Assembly: GCF_018881715.1 (NCBI RefSeq)
Contig: NZ_JACVPW010000001.1
Span: forward strand, 707,337 to 771,336
DNA length: 64,000 nt
Origin: Polynucleobacter parvulilacunae
GTDB lineage: Bacteria; Pseudomonadota; Gammaproteobacteria; Burkholderiales; Burkholderiaceae
Direction: 5' to 3'
Shown here: positions 42,138 to 51,560 of the stretch, in pieces
How the letters are laid out: each line of letters begins with the position of its first letter
How positions within the stretch are numbered: the stretch's first letter is position 1
The notes under the pieces: generated by a model
Seen by the model: the letters and a program-made list of their open reading frames with translations, nothing else
Database searches by the model: none
Told to the model about the DNA's origin: nothing
Made by a program: the position numbers and the translations under genes

Positions 42138-43105
42138 TGAGTTCGATATATCAGCCAGTCAATCAATTTAATGCTGCCGGTGAGCTCACACATCTTCTCA
42201 CTTTAGAGGGTTTGCCAAAAGAGCAAATCGTCCATATTCTGGATACTGCACAGCAGTTCGTGAGCGTTACCGACCCATCGCGCGAAGTAAAGAAGGTGCC
42301 GCTATTAAGAGGCAAGAGCGTCTTTAATCTCTTCTTCGAAAACTCCACCCGCACAAGAACGACTTTTGAGATTGCCGCAAAGCGTTTATCTGCAGATGTC
42401 ATTAACTTAGATATTTCTACATCGTCCACTGCTAAAGGTGAAAGTCTGCTCGACACTATCGATAACTTGGTGGCGATGCAGGCAGATATTTTTGTTGTAC
42501 GTCATAGCGTCTCTAAGGCACCAATTGAAATTGCCAACCACGTACCAGCACATGTACACGTTGTGAATGCCGGTGATGGTAGTCATCAGCATCCAACACA
42601 AGGTTTGTTGGATATGTATACGATGCGTCACTTCAAACAAAACTTTAAAGGTTTGAAAGTGGCGATTGTGGGTGACATTGTGCATAGTCGTGTAGCAAAG
42701 TCGAATATTCATGCATTGACGACCTTGGGTTGTGAAGATATCCGCGCTATTGGCCCAGAGAGTCTTCTGCCAAGTGATTTAAATATGTTGGGCGTCAAGG
42801 TCTTCCATAGTATGGAAGAAGGTTTAAAGGACGTTGATGTAGTGATGACTTTGCGCATTCAAAAGGAGCGCATGGAAGCTGGCCAGGTTCCTGAGGGCGA
42901 CGCATTCTTTAAGCAGTACGGCTTAACGCCAGCTCGATTGGCTTTGGCTAAGTCTGATGCCATCGTGATGCACCCTGGTCCTATGAATCGTGGTGTGGAG
43001 ATCGATTCGGTAGTGGCTGATGGACCGCAATCGGTAATCTTGAATCAAGTTACCTTTGGTATTGCAGTGCGCATGGCTGTGATGTCGATTGTTGCTGGTA
43101 ACTAA
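42137..43105 (+). CDS. pyrB: Aspartate carbamoyltransferase catalytic subunit
   Basis: Second step of pyrimidine synthesis, carbamoyl phosphate plus aspartate. The carbamoyl-phosphate site [12 protein letters not shown] and the [11 protein letters not shown] motif are present; 322 aa from the ATG at 42137 (a GTG one codon earlier is possible). In related genomes pyrB is usually followed by a dihydroorotase gene (pyrC); here a glycosyltransferase follows after 38 bases instead. Confidence 0.97.
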   Translation: MSSIYQPVNQFNAAGELTHLLTLEGLPKEQIVHILDTAQQFVSVTDPSREVKKVPLLRGKSVFNLFFENSTRTRTTFEIAAKRLSADVINLDISTSSTAKGESLLDTIDNLVAMQADIFVVRHSVSKAPIEIANHVPAHVHVVNAGDGSHQHPTQGLLDMYTMRHFKQNFKGLKVAIVGDIVHSRVAKSNIHALTTLGCEDIRAIGPESLLPSDLNMLGVKVFHSMEEGLKDVDVVMTLRIQKERMEAGQVPEGDAFFKQYGLTPARLALAKSDAIVMHPGPMNRGVEIDSVVADGPQSVILNQVTFGIAVRMAVMSIVAGN

Positions 43106-43143
43106 TTAGTGCTATTGAATTACACGAGATTGACTCAAATACG

Positions 43144-44466
43144 ATGACGACAGAAAAACGCTGGCTCATTCTGTCGCATGGTTTCAATATGGATGGCCGC
43201 GCTGCGAGCCAAACTATCACCGATAAAATTCCATATCTGCTCGATGCTGGCATTAAGCCCATTGTGTTTAGCGCTATTACTGGCATTAAAGATCAGCGTT
43301 TTCCTCATCGTCAATTTTTAGCTTGGGGCCCAGCGGCATTTCGATTTGATTTCCGTCATTGGATTGCAAATCAATATGGTCGCGGACTTCTATATAAAGT
43401 ATTGACCAGAACTGTATCGATTTTATTGGCACCATTGATTGCCTTGGAGAAGTTGTTTCTTGGTTACTCCAGCCAATGGTCATGGGCGATGCCTGCATAT
43501 ATTCACGGGCGTAATTTAATACGATCTGGACAGATCGATCTGGTCTACAGTACCGGCGGCGCATGGTCTGCTCACCTTGCTGGCCTGTGGCTTAAGAAAT
43601 CTACCGGTATCAAATGGATTGCTGAGATTCATGATCCGATGGTCATACGTAAAAGTCCTGAAGATATTGGTATTGAAAAGCCTAAAAATCGAGATGCGCA
43701 GTTTCGGCAATATCTTGAAAAACAGATCGCTCGCTTTTCAGACTTTGCATGGTGGTTTACTGAAGGTGCTGTTCACTACGCCAAAGTGCGCAATACCAAT
43801 TTAAATACCCCAGGCAATGCACATGGTTTTATGGTCTTGCCTGGTGCAAATCCACCGGGTGGACTGTCTAAAGAAGCGGCGCATCAATATTCTGACAAGT
43901 TAAATCTTTGTCATTTTGGATCGTTGGCAAAAGATCGTTCCCTTTCGACAATCTTGAATGCAGTCCAAGCGCTTGTGAAAAAATATCCTCAAGCGCGCCA
44001 ATATATTCGCGTACATGCTTACGGCGCTCCTTTGGATGTGCTTACTGTTGAATCGATCAATAATTTTGGTTTCGATGACTTGCTGCTTGCTCACGGTCGA
44101 CTAGAAAAAGATCCGGTAACGGGTAAATCAGGACGTGAGCGCGTAGTTGAAAAGATGCAGGAAGCTGATGTATTGATTCTGCTGCACGGCAATGATGAAT
44201 GGTGCGCTGAATATATCCCCTCCAAGTTTTATGAATACCTTTGGGCCGATCGCCCAATTTGGGGTATTACCCACCGCAATACCCAGTTAGATCAGATGTT
44301 ACTGGAGCGCGGGGCTTATTTAAGCCACGAGGGCGACTTAGAGGGTATTAATATGGCTTTGGAGCGCATATGGCTAGATTGGGAGCAAAAGCGCTTACCA
44401 GTCCCAACCGGAAAACCCATAGGCGTAAAGCAAGCGGTAGATACAATCCTAAGTGTTGTGAACTAA
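43144..44466 (+). CDS. Glycosyltransferase, GT-B fold (GT4-like)
   Basis: Putative sugar transferase of 440 aa, cytosolic or peripheral at the membrane. The N-terminal half begins with a Rossmann-like ILSHGFNMDGRAAS; the C-terminal half has LNLCHFGSLAKDRSL, then ADVLILLHGNDEWCAEYIPSKFYEYLWADRPI, the position of the sugar-nucleotide-binding glutamate in GT4 enzymes. Donor and acceptor are unknown. It opens the surface-glycan region, read in the same direction as pyrB, with four plus-strand glycan genes following. Confidence 0.8.
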   Translation: MTTEKRWLILSHGFNMDGRAASQTITDKIPYLLDAGIKPIVFSAITGIKDQRFPHRQFLAWGPAAFRFDFRHWIANQYGRGLLYKVLTRTVSILLAPLIALEKLFLGYSSQWSWAMPAYIHGRNLIRSGQIDLVYSTGGAWSAHLAGLWLKKSTGIKWIAEIHDPMVIRKSPEDIGIEKPKNRDAQFRQYLEKQIARFSDFAWWFTEGAVHYAKVRNTNLNTPGNAHGFMVLPGANPPGGLSKEAAHQYSDKLNLCHFGSLAKDRSLSTILNAVQALVKKYPQARQYIRVHAYGAPLDVLTVESINNFGFDDLLLAHGRLEKDPVTGKSGRERVVEKMQEADVLILLHGNDEWCAEYIPSKFYEYLWADRPIWGITHRNTQLDQMLLERGAYLSHEGDLEGINMALERIWLDWEQKRLPVPTGKPIGVKQAVDTILSVVN

Positions 44467-44490
44467 ACCCACTTTAATCTTTAGATAACC

Positions 44491-45414
44491 ATGCCGAATA
44501 TCGTTTTATATTGCTGCACCTTTCGTAAGGACTTGAAAAGAACAGTCAAGCTAGCGCAAAGTATCCAAAAGCACAACAAAGGCAATATTCCGTTTTATAT
44601 CTCCGTTCCTGCGGATGATGTTGAGTTATTTAAGGAATATCTCAAGGATTACGAAGTCATTATTTTTGATGAGATGGATATCTTTAAGGCTAATCCAAAA
44701 CTAGATATCCAGAAGTTGTATGAAATTCGGGGTGGCTTAAGACAGCAGGTCATTAAGTCTGAGTTCTGGAGATTGGGTATCTCTGAGAATTACTTAGTAC
44801 TAGACTCAGACTGCATCTTTATTCGTGACTTTGATGAAAGCGATTTCATCGCTAAAGATAATATTCCGTACTCAGTGATCCACGAAGGGCGCGATGTACT
44901 TCAGGCGACCGAGCGTTTTGGCCCTAAAAAGATCCGTCAGCATTTTTTAGCGGATCGTGAGCCTATTAAGGCTGCATTGGGTCGTAAGGGTGTTACTTAT
45001 GACTTTGGCTACGCCCCATTTCTCTGGAGCGGAAAAGTTTGGGAATCTCTGGATACGAACTATCTGACTCCAAACGGTATGAATTTCCTGGATGCAGTAT
45101 TGCTCTGCGGCTCAGAATTTACTTGGTATGGTGAGTCATTAATTAACTTCCGGGCTATTCCAATTTATCCACGTGAGCAGTTGTTCATGCATTACCACTA
45201 TGAGCATCAGCTATGGGCTCATCAAGTATTGGGCCTTAAAGAAGAATTACTGGCCCATGATTATTTGGGCGTGGTATATCAGTCTAATTGGGAAAGCTGG
45301 GGAGACTACGGCCCCTCAAATAAGAGTATCCCATCTAGAGTATGGCGATCGATAAAGCGAGTTCTGAAGAAAACCCAATTCAAGCTTTCTTTATTGCTTG
45401 GGTTTGTGAATTAA
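44491..45414 (+). CDS. DUF6492-like putative glycosyltransferase (GT-A type)
   Basis: 307-aa protein resembling the DUF6492 family. It begins YCCTFRKDLKRTVKLAQSI, and has a DSD motif in YLVLDSDCIFIRDFD (~residues 105-119), as in GT-A enzymes that coordinate a nucleotide sugar through Mg2+ or Mn2+. The C-terminus is basic (RVWRSIKRVLKKTQFKLS) and may touch the membrane. It has no signal peptide. It is located between two other glycan genes; the donor is unknown. Confidence 0.7.
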   Translation: MPNIVLYCCTFRKDLKRTVKLAQSIQKHNKGNIPFYISVPADDVELFKEYLKDYEVIIFDEMDIFKANPKLDIQKLYEIRGGLRQQVIKSEFWRLGISENYLVLDSDCIFIRDFDESDFIAKDNIPYSVIHEGRDVLQATERFGPKKIRQHFLADREPIKAALGRKGVTYDFGYAPFLWSGKVWESLDTNYLTPNGMNFLDAVLLCGSEFTWYGESLINFRAIPIYPREQLFMHYHYEHQLWAHQVLGLKEELLAHDYLGVVYQSNWESWGDYGPSNKSIPSRVWRSIKRVLKKTQFKLSLLLGFVN

Positions 45415-45445
45415 GCGCTAGCCGCATCAACACACCACATCAGCA

Positions 45446-46240
45446 ATGCTCAACTTAAATAATGTCACCTTGCTCTGCGTAGAAACACGCGAGCCTGAAT
45501 TGGCACATTGGGCAATCGACAAATGTTTAAGTGGCACCCAATTTGCCAAAGTAGTTCTCATCACCAATTTGGATCGCGTTAGCAACAAAAGAGCCGATAT
45601 TGAATATGTTCAAGCTCCCATAATCAAGACAACTAAAGACTATTCAGAACTTTTATTAGGTGGATTGGATCAGTACGTTCAAGGCTCTCATGTCTTGGTG
45701 ATTCAGTGGGATAGTTTTGTCACAAACCCTGAGTTATGGACAAGCTCCTTTTTGACCTACGACTATATTGGGGCTGTTTGGCCACACCATCCAACGACTG
45801 CGGTAGGTAATGGCGGATTTTCTTTGCGCTCAGTAAAGTTGCTGCAAGCCATGAAGAAACAGGGTTTTGTGAAGAAGCATCCTGAGGACTACTGTATTTG
45901 CGTGGATAACAAAGAGTTTCTAACGCAAGAGTGCGGTATTCGGATTGCTCCAACAGGAGTTGCGGAGCAATTTGCTGTAGAGCGCTCGCCTTGGCATCCG
46001 GCATTTGGATTCCACGGGTTCTTTAATTTCGGTCACGTATTAAATGACTCTGAATTAACAGCTTTCATCAACATGCTACCGAAAAATTACTTAAGTGGCC
46101 TGGATGTTTATGACTTAATCTCCCATCTCAGACAGGAGGGTAGGTTGGAGATGGCAAAAGAGATTGCCGCTAAAGTGCACTTTAAGTGGAAGATGCGTAA
46201 GCGCTTTGTAGGACTTAAATTTTGGCAGTTGACCTCCTGA
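45446..46240 (+). CDS. DUF5672 family putative glycosyltransferase
   Basis: 264-aa cytosolic protein resembling DUF5672: it starts VTLLCVETREPELAHWAID, then IQWDSFVTNPELW (the QWD tripeptide in the place of DxD), YDYIGAVWPHH, VGNGGFSLRS and a final FGFHGFFNFG. These motifs typify a glycosyltransferase-like family found in LPS or capsule loci. It is 31 bases downstream of the DUF6492 gene and four bases upstream of the ligase gene, so operon membership is clear. Confidence 0.75.
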   Translation: MLNLNNVTLLCVETREPELAHWAIDKCLSGTQFAKVVLITNLDRVSNKRADIEYVQAPIIKTTKDYSELLLGGLDQYVQGSHVLVIQWDSFVTNPELWTSSFLTYDYIGAVWPHHPTTAVGNGGFSLRSVKLLQAMKKQGFVKKHPEDYCICVDNKEFLTQECGIRIAPTGVAEQFAVERSPWHPAFGFHGFFNFGHVLNDSELTAFINMLPKNYLSGLDVYDLISHLRQEGRLEMAKEIAAKVHFKWKMRKRFVGLKFWQLTS

Positions 46241-46244
46241 GAAT

Positions 46245-47603
46245 ATGAAGATTTCTGAGAGGCAATTTGCCTTTGCATCAGTGGCGAGCATATTTGGGTT
46301 GCTCATTACTTGGGTGATTCCCAATACCATTGCGCTACGTCATCTCTTATTGATCGCTGGATCCTTGTCTGCTATTGGCTTGATTCGACATAATCGGGAT
46401 CAATTCAAAATTACAAATGCAAGAATCCTTCCCCTTGCCTGTATCTTTGGATTATTTGGGTGGGTGCTTATTCATTACACCTTCTTTTCTCTTAATACTC
46501 AGTTAGAGCTATCTGAGATCAAGGGTCTTTGGATGCGCTCTTTGCTGGGTGCAATTGCTGCCATAGGTTTGGGGATTGCAATTTTCAAGTACACCAACCT
46601 GCGCCTTTATTTCTATATTGCCTTATTTTCTGCGCCTTTGATCAACGTACTCGCTTATTGCTGGGCATCCTATTTAAATCATGGCTTGGTAAAGCCAAAT
46701 GATTTCGTATTTTTTCTATTCGCCAAAATTGAGACGGCATATTTTGGCGCGGTTGCTGGTTCGGTTGCCACTGGCAATCTGATCCTTTTGTTGGTGGGTA
46801 AAGTTGATAAATCAAAAGCATTGCAAATTTTTTGGTGGTTCTTAGGATTGGCTCTAGTCTTGGTATCAGCACTTGTATCTAGCACTAAGAATGGAATTGC
46901 GATTGCCTTGGGTTTATGTATTTTCTTGGCAGTAGTGGTGGCTATAAACCCAATTGTGCAAAAGGGTAGATCAAGCGTTTTATCAATCATCGTATTAACG
47001 GCAATTGCTCTCTTATCCGTGGGCATATGGGAAGGTCATAAATCCTTTGCCTACAAAGGTTGGGATACTGTATTGCAGGATGCTGCAGTAGCCATCGATA
47101 TTGATAAAAACCAGCAATGGCAAAAAAAAGAGGGTTCAGTACCTACGCCGCTCAATAGTCTTGGTGTTCCTGCTGCTATAAATACCTATAGTCGATTTGC
47201 ATATGCATCTGTTGGTTTAAGGCTGATTTCAGAGTACCCGCTCGGATATGGATCAGTAAATCAGTCTTTTAAAGGTTTACAAGACTATGCCAAAATTCCA
47301 CATGAGCACGAAGGGCAAGTGCATAGTGGCTGGATTGATTTTGGTCTTGCGTTTGGCATTCCTGGGTTGTTATTGATCTTTGCTTCCTTGCTATCTATTG
47401 TTTATCTTGGCCTTAAGAGTAAATCTTCGATTGCTATGCCTTGGGTAATTGTTTGCCTAGCTTTTATTCCTTTTGGATTAATTGCGGAGATTTCTTATAA
47501 GCAATACTTTGAGGCAACGATTTTCTTTCTTGCCGTAGGTGCTACGGTTACGCTCTTTGCTAGCAATAAAGCTAAAGATAGTTTAGAAAATAGCCCTAAA
47601 TAA
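46245..47603 (+). CDS. O-antigen ligase (WaaL)-like polytopic membrane protein
   Basis: 452-aa integral inner-membrane protein with about ten or more predicted helices and one large periplasmic loop (~270-370). The loop contains RLISEYPLGYGSVN and HEHEGQVHSGWIDFGLAFGIPG, the conserved histidine-glycine region of the Wzy_C/O-antigen ligase family. It would join a lipid-linked glycan to lipid A-core, or polymerise it; WaaL and Wzy cannot be separated by sequence alone. Its stop overlaps that of the convergent downstream gene by eight bases. Confidence 0.8.
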   Translation: MKISERQFAFASVASIFGLLITWVIPNTIALRHLLLIAGSLSAIGLIRHNRDQFKITNARILPLACIFGLFGWVLIHYTFFSLNTQLELSEIKGLWMRSLLGAIAAIGLGIAIFKYTNLRLYFYIALFSAPLINVLAYCWASYLNHGLVKPNDFVFFLFAKIETAYFGAVAGSVATGNLILLLVGKVDKSKALQIFWWFLGLALVLVSALVSSTKNGIAIALGLCIFLAVVVAINPIVQKGRSSVLSIIVLTAIALLSVGIWEGHKSFAYKGWDTVLQDAAVAIDIDKNQQWQKKEGSVPTPLNSLGVPAAINTYSRFAYASVGLRLISEYPLGYGSVNQSFKGLQDYAKIPHEHEGQVHSGWIDFGLAFGIPGLLLIFASLLSIVYLGLKSKSSIAMPWVIVCLAFIPFGLIAEISYKQYFEATIFFLAVGATVTLFASNKAKDSLENSPK

Positions 47604-48453
47604 TTCTTGCGCAGTTGGGCAAGTATTTTTGAATCACCTTGATTACTGGATCGGGAATTTTTTGGTACTCAAGCTTGTTCAGATTGGTTCCGCGGTCATA
47701 TAAATCAGATCCAGATAATATCTTTTGTTGAATTTCTTCAGTGGTGATATTTTTGTAGTCGCTTAAGTTTTCAACATCACTGATTGCATAAATCTTATTG
47801 AGAATTTTTTCCTCATCCATAAAGTAGGAAAAATGCCAGCCTCCTGAGGCAATGTGCTCAAAATCATTTTTCCCGCTTCTGAAGCGATGCGGAAGGTGTT
47901 TCCTAAATGTGCCGAGAGTTGTTATTACTGATCCATAAAACTTATCTTCAGGGGCGGCATTATTAAGGTTGTAGTAATAGAAGGTTTGATCCAAGCTATA
48001 AGCATGAGGCTCTCCCTGCTTGGGCTCTCCTGCATGTAACGCCTTAATGCCTTCTTGAAGAGCTGCTTCACTAGGGAACTCATCTAAATCACTAAATATC
48101 ACAATATCATTTGCGCTAAAAGACTTTAAAGGGGTCAGCGTCGAGTTTCTTTGGGCGTCCTGAATTTTCCAAAGATAGCGAGTCATGCGATTACGGTATT
48201 TGAATCTTTTAAATAACCAGGGAATCGAGTTGAGATTGAGATGTTCGCGGTGATAAATAATCTTATCGGCAAAAGGCAGTGTATTGACAAGCTCTTGGCT
48301 TAATAAAAATTCCTTTGGCCGCCCCGAAAAATCAACATTGGCTTCAGAGATGATGAAGTGGTCAACGATAGGGCCCAAATACTCAAGACGAGCTTTAAGT
48401 AGGTCCAGTTCGTTGTAGAACAAGAAAACATCAAGTAACTTAGGCTTTGTCAT
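47596..48453 (-). CDS. GT17-family putative N-acetylglucosaminyltransferase
   Basis: Resembles family GT17 (beta-1,4-mannosyl-glycoprotein GlcNAc transferase type): DVFLFYNELDLLKARLEYL at the N-terminus, a FIISEANVDFSGRPKEF segment and the FSDLDEFPSE motif with DxDE at the metal site. I start at ATG 48453 (285 aa) because conservation begins there; a longer frame (48519) overlaps the upstream gene. Bacterial members occur in LPS and S-layer loci with unknown acceptors. Confidence 0.78.
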   Translation of the reverse strand: MTKPKLLDVFLFYNELDLLKARLEYLGPIVDHFIISEANVDFSGRPKEFLLSQELVNTLPFADKIIYHREHLNLNSIPWLFKRFKYRNRMTRYLWKIQDAQRNSTLTPLKSFSANDIVIFSDLDEFPSEAALQEGIKALHAGEPKQGEPHAYSLDQTFYYYNLNNAAPEDKFYGSVITTLGTFRKHLPHRFRSGKNDFEHIASGGWHFSYFMDEEKILNKIYAISDVENLSDYKNITTEEIQQKILSGSDLYDRGTNLNKLEYQKIPDPVIKVIQKYLPNCARII

Positions 48454-48463
48454 TCCGTAAATT

Positions 48464-49261
48464 TTATTTGGCGTTGCTTGGGTAGTTCTGTGGAGGGAGT
48501 GAAAACCTGACCTCATCACTCTTCTTTAGATAGGCTTGTTCGAGATGCAGGGCTAAGCCTGGAATGCTAATGCCTAGGTAGCGCTTAGGCTTAGACCAAA
48601 ACTGGAATCTGCGCGGGATTTGCTTGATATATCTTGATTTAGCCATCATTGGTTGCTTGGTGATGACGCAGAAGTTATCAAAATCAAAATCCTTTTTTGC
48701 TGTTTTGGTAATGGACCAAATATCGGCATCTGCTTTCAAAGTTTTTCCAGTTACTGCAAAAGTCATGGTAGTGGAGTTAGATGTGCGCCACCATTGCTTG
48801 GGGCCGCAAACTACTTCCGTTGATTCGGAGTATTGATTGCGTTTGGCATAGGGATTGATCGGACCGTGATGTTGTTTGTACTTGTCAGGATGATCGTAGA
48901 GCGTGACATAGTCAAAATAATGCAATCCTTCTTCAATAGCGCTTGGCGCCTCTGGCAGATGAAGGTAGTCATCTTCAATAAAGTAGAAGATGTCATCATC
49001 TTTTGCTATCTCAAGAGCAACCTCATACAGCTTCCAGAACGAGCCAGGATTGCCTAGCTTTGTTTCAATCAGTTGAGCAAACTGATAATTTGTCTTGATG
49101 TGCTCAATTAAGGCTTCATCACAATTATCGGCAACGCAAATGAATTTCCAGTCTTTAAAGGTTTCAGCAAGATTCTTAAGGGAATCGTATTTATTGACGC
49201 CATCGACCTTTACCTTGGGGTAGCCTTTGCTGCTGATTCGGAAGAGGACAATTTTTTGCAT
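48464..49261 (-). CDS. Putative glycosyltransferase of GT-A type
   Basis: 265-aa protein, similar to family-2-like transferases without a close family name. It begins KIVLFRISSKGYPKVKV, has FIEDDYLH (EDD motif in the usual nucleotide-sugar/metal position) and WWRTSNSTTMTFAVTGKTL. Ten bases separate it from the GT17-like gene, so these two form a minus-strand pair, transcribed away from the rfb operon. Function beyond glycan transfer is not evident. Confidence 0.62.
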   Translation of the reverse strand: MQKIVLFRISSKGYPKVKVDGVNKYDSLKNLAETFKDWKFICVADNCDEALIEHIKTNYQFAQLIETKLGNPGSFWKLYEVALEIAKDDDIFYFIEDDYLHLPEAPSAIEEGLHYFDYVTLYDHPDKYKQHHGPINPYAKRNQYSESTEVVCGPKQWWRTSNSTTMTFAVTGKTLKADADIWSITKTAKKDFDFDNFCVITKQPMMAKSRYIKQIPRRFQFWSKPKRYLGISIPGLALHLEQAYLKKSDEVRFSLPPQNYPSNAK

Positions 49262-49353
49262 GGAGTGTATTAACTCTTAATACTGTATAAAAAACGGCAC
49301 TTTTAGAGGCTTGTGATTCTTGAGCCCCAAAATCCGAGCTTTAAACATGATTT

Positions 49354-49382
49354 TTAGAAAGACTTTTTGAAAACTTTATAAT
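49354..49382 (+). promoter_or_regulatory. Candidate promoter of the rfb operon
   Basis: A perfect TATAAT (49377-49382) in a strongly AT-rich stretch, with TTAGAA (49354-49359) 17 bases upstream as a weak -35. Transcription would begin at ~49389, placing the palindrome at 49399-49425 in the leader. Confidence 0.5.
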
Positions 49383-49398
49383 CTAGTTGCCAATATAT

Positions 49399-49425
49399 TT
49401 GTAGATTATTGATCATAATCTACAA
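49399..49425. promoter_or_regulatory. 11-bp palindrome in the rfbBDAC leader
   Basis: Perfect inverted repeat TTGTAGATTAT / ATAATCTACAA around TGATC, 34 bases before the rfbB ATG and just downstream of the candidate promoter. It could be an operator for a dimeric repressor or a leader hairpin. No T run follows on the plus strand. Confidence 0.6.
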
Positions 49426-49459
49426 GAAGAGGCAGTAAATATAGATAAGTGGAAATTAT

Positions 49460-50518
49460 ATGATTCTCGTAACTGGCGGCGCTGGCTTCATTGGTGGTAA
49501 TTTTGTTCTGGACTGGTTAAAGGTTCCGGCTAATGAGGGCGTGGTTAACTTAGATAAATTAACCTATGCTGGTAATTTGGCCACTCTGGAGTCTTTGAAG
49601 AGCGATCCCCGCCATGTATTTGTTCATGGTGATATTGGTGATAAAGAGCTGGTCACCAAATTATTGAAAGAGCATAAACCACGCGCAATTGTGAACTTTG
49701 CTGCCGAAAGTCATGTGGATCGATCCATTCATGGGCCTGCAGATTTTGTGGAAACTAATATTGTTGGCACATTTAATTTATTAGAGTGTGCTCGCGAGTA
49801 TTGGAATGCCCTTGAAGGTAAAGCTAAAGAAGAGTTTCGCTTCCACCATGTGTCAACCGATGAAGTGTATGGATCACTTTCTTTAACTGACCCCGCTTTT
49901 ACTGAAACAAATTCTTACGAGCCTAATAGTCCTTACTCAGCTTCTAAGGCCGCCTCTGATCATTTAGTGCGCGCTTGGTTTCATACTTATGGTTTCCCGG
50001 TAGTGACAACCAATTGCTCGAATAACTATGGCCCTTATCATTTCCCGGAAAAATTAATTCCATTGGTAATTTTGAACGCCCTGAATAGTAAGCCTTTGCC
50101 CATTTATGGTGATGGCCAACAGATTCGCGATTGGCTATACGTGGGCGATCATTGTTCCGCTATTCGTGAAGTGTTGGCTAAAGGTAAATTAGGTGAGACA
50201 TACAACATCGGTGGCTGGAATGAAAAGGCCAATATTGATGTTGTGAAAACCATCTGTAGCATTCTGGATGAGCTCAAGCCTCGTGCAGACGGAAAGCCCT
50301 ATGTGGATCAAATTACCTACGTAAAAGATCGCCCGGGACATGACCGTCGCTATGCAATTGATGCTAGCAAGGTTGAGCGCGAGTTAGGCTGGAGGCCAGC
50401 CGAGACCTTCGATACCGGTATTCGTAAAACGGTGCAATGGTATCTAGATAACCCAGTTTGGATTGATGGCGTGGTGAGCGGTTCTTACCGTGACTGGCTG
50501 CAAAAGCAGTACAACTAA
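49460..50518 (+). CDS. rfbB: dTDP-glucose 4,6-dehydratase
   Basis: Second step of dTDP-L-rhamnose synthesis (dTDP-glucose to the 4-keto-6-deoxy sugar). The extended SDR fold has [10 protein letters not shown] near the N-terminus, the STDEVYG motif with the Asp-Glu pair, and Y159/K163 in YSASK. 352 aa is full length. It leads the rfbBDAC operon. Confidence 0.97.
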   Translation: MILVTGGAGFIGGNFVLDWLKVPANEGVVNLDKLTYAGNLATLESLKSDPRHVFVHGDIGDKELVTKLLKEHKPRAIVNFAAESHVDRSIHGPADFVETNIVGTFNLLECAREYWNALEGKAKEEFRFHHVSTDEVYGSLSLTDPAFTETNSYEPNSPYSASKAASDHLVRAWFHTYGFPVVTTNCSNNYGPYHFPEKLIPLVILNALNSKPLPIYGDGQQIRDWLYVGDHCSAIREVLAKGKLGETYNIGGWNEKANIDVVKTICSILDELKPRADGKPYVDQITYVKDRPGHDRRYAIDASKVERELGWRPAETFDTGIRKTVQWYLDNPVWIDGVVSGSYRDWLQKQYN

Positions 50519-50544
50519 CAATAAATAATTAAATTAATAGCCGC

Positions 50545-51519
50545 GTGAATATTTTAGTTTTCGGAAAAGATGGGCAGCTGGGGAAAGCATTTTCTGCTTT
50601 GCTTGGGCAGGCATCCGTTTCTGCAAACGCGCTGATAACTTATCTTGGTAGAGCTGAGTGTGATCTTAGTAAGGAAGCTGATGTACTTGCGCAACTCAAT
50701 GCAGTAAAGCCGAATCTGATTATTAATGCCTCTGCTTATACGGCAGTGGATAAAGCAGAAACTGAAGTTGATTTGGCTTTCGCGGTAAATGCAAAGGCCC
50801 CAGAAATCATGGCGCGCTATGCCGCAGACAACGACACCACTTTTCTGCACTACTCAACAGATTATGTATTTGATGGCAGTAAAGACGGTTTCTATCTAGA
50901 GAATGATGCTCGTAACCCATTGGGTATTTACGGAAAAAGTAAGGCTGCCGGTGAGCAAGCAATAGAAGAGATATTCGCAAATTCATCCAAAGGTCAATTT
51001 GCCATTTTTAGAACCAGCTGGGTTTATGGTGATGGCGGTAATTTCATCCGCACGATGTTGCGCTTGGCAAAAGATCGTGAAGAATTAAAAGTCATTTATG
51101 ACCAGCATGGTGTACCTACTAGCGCTGAATGGCTGGCCCGAGTGAGTTTGGATTTAGCGTTAGATTCTCAGGGGGCGCTAAAGCAGTTTCCATCTGGTAT
51201 TTATCACGCTGTTCCAGCAGGTGAGACTACCTGGCATGGTTTGGCCACTTTTGCGGTTCAGGTGGCCCTAAATGCTGAAATTGAGCTCAAGGCTAAGCCA
51301 GCCGCTATTAAGCCCATTCTGGCTGTCGAATACCCATTGCCAGCCCCAAGACCAATGAATTCACGCATGAACACCGCTAAATTGCGTTCTACCCTGCAAA
51401 ACGGGCCTTCAGAAGCTTCAAACTCTTATAATGAACCCCAAAATATGCCAAATTTCCCAGCCTGGGATGGCATGGTTCAAGAATATGTATCCAAGTTGGC
51501 TTCGAAAGGTTTGATTTAG
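50545..51519 (+). CDS. rfbD: dTDP-4-dehydrorhamnose reductase
   Basis: Final NADPH-dependent reduction to dTDP-L-rhamnose. It starts with GTG at 50545 (MNILVFGKDGQLGKAF). STDYVFDG and the catalytic Y-x-x-x-K in YGKSK are present, and FRTSWVYG is typical. An insertion near the C-terminus (NGPSEASNSYNEPQNMPNF) makes it slightly longer than usual at 324 aa. Confidence 0.96.
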   Translation: MNILVFGKDGQLGKAFSALLGQASVSANALITYLGRAECDLSKEADVLAQLNAVKPNLIINASAYTAVDKAETEVDLAFAVNAKAPEIMARYAADNDTTFLHYSTDYVFDGSKDGFYLENDARNPLGIYGKSKAAGEQAIEEIFANSSKGQFAIFRTSWVYGDGGNFIRTMLRLAKDREELKVIYDQHGVPTSAEWLARVSLDLALDSQGALKQFPSGIYHAVPAGETTWHGLATFAVQVALNAEIELKAKPAAIKPILAVEYPLPAPRPMNSRMNTAKLRSTLQNGPSEASNSYNEPQNMPNFPAWDGMVQEYVSKLASKGLI

Positions 51520-51560
51520 AACCTCTTAGGCGGCTTGAAATGCTGAAATAGGGGTTTTAA

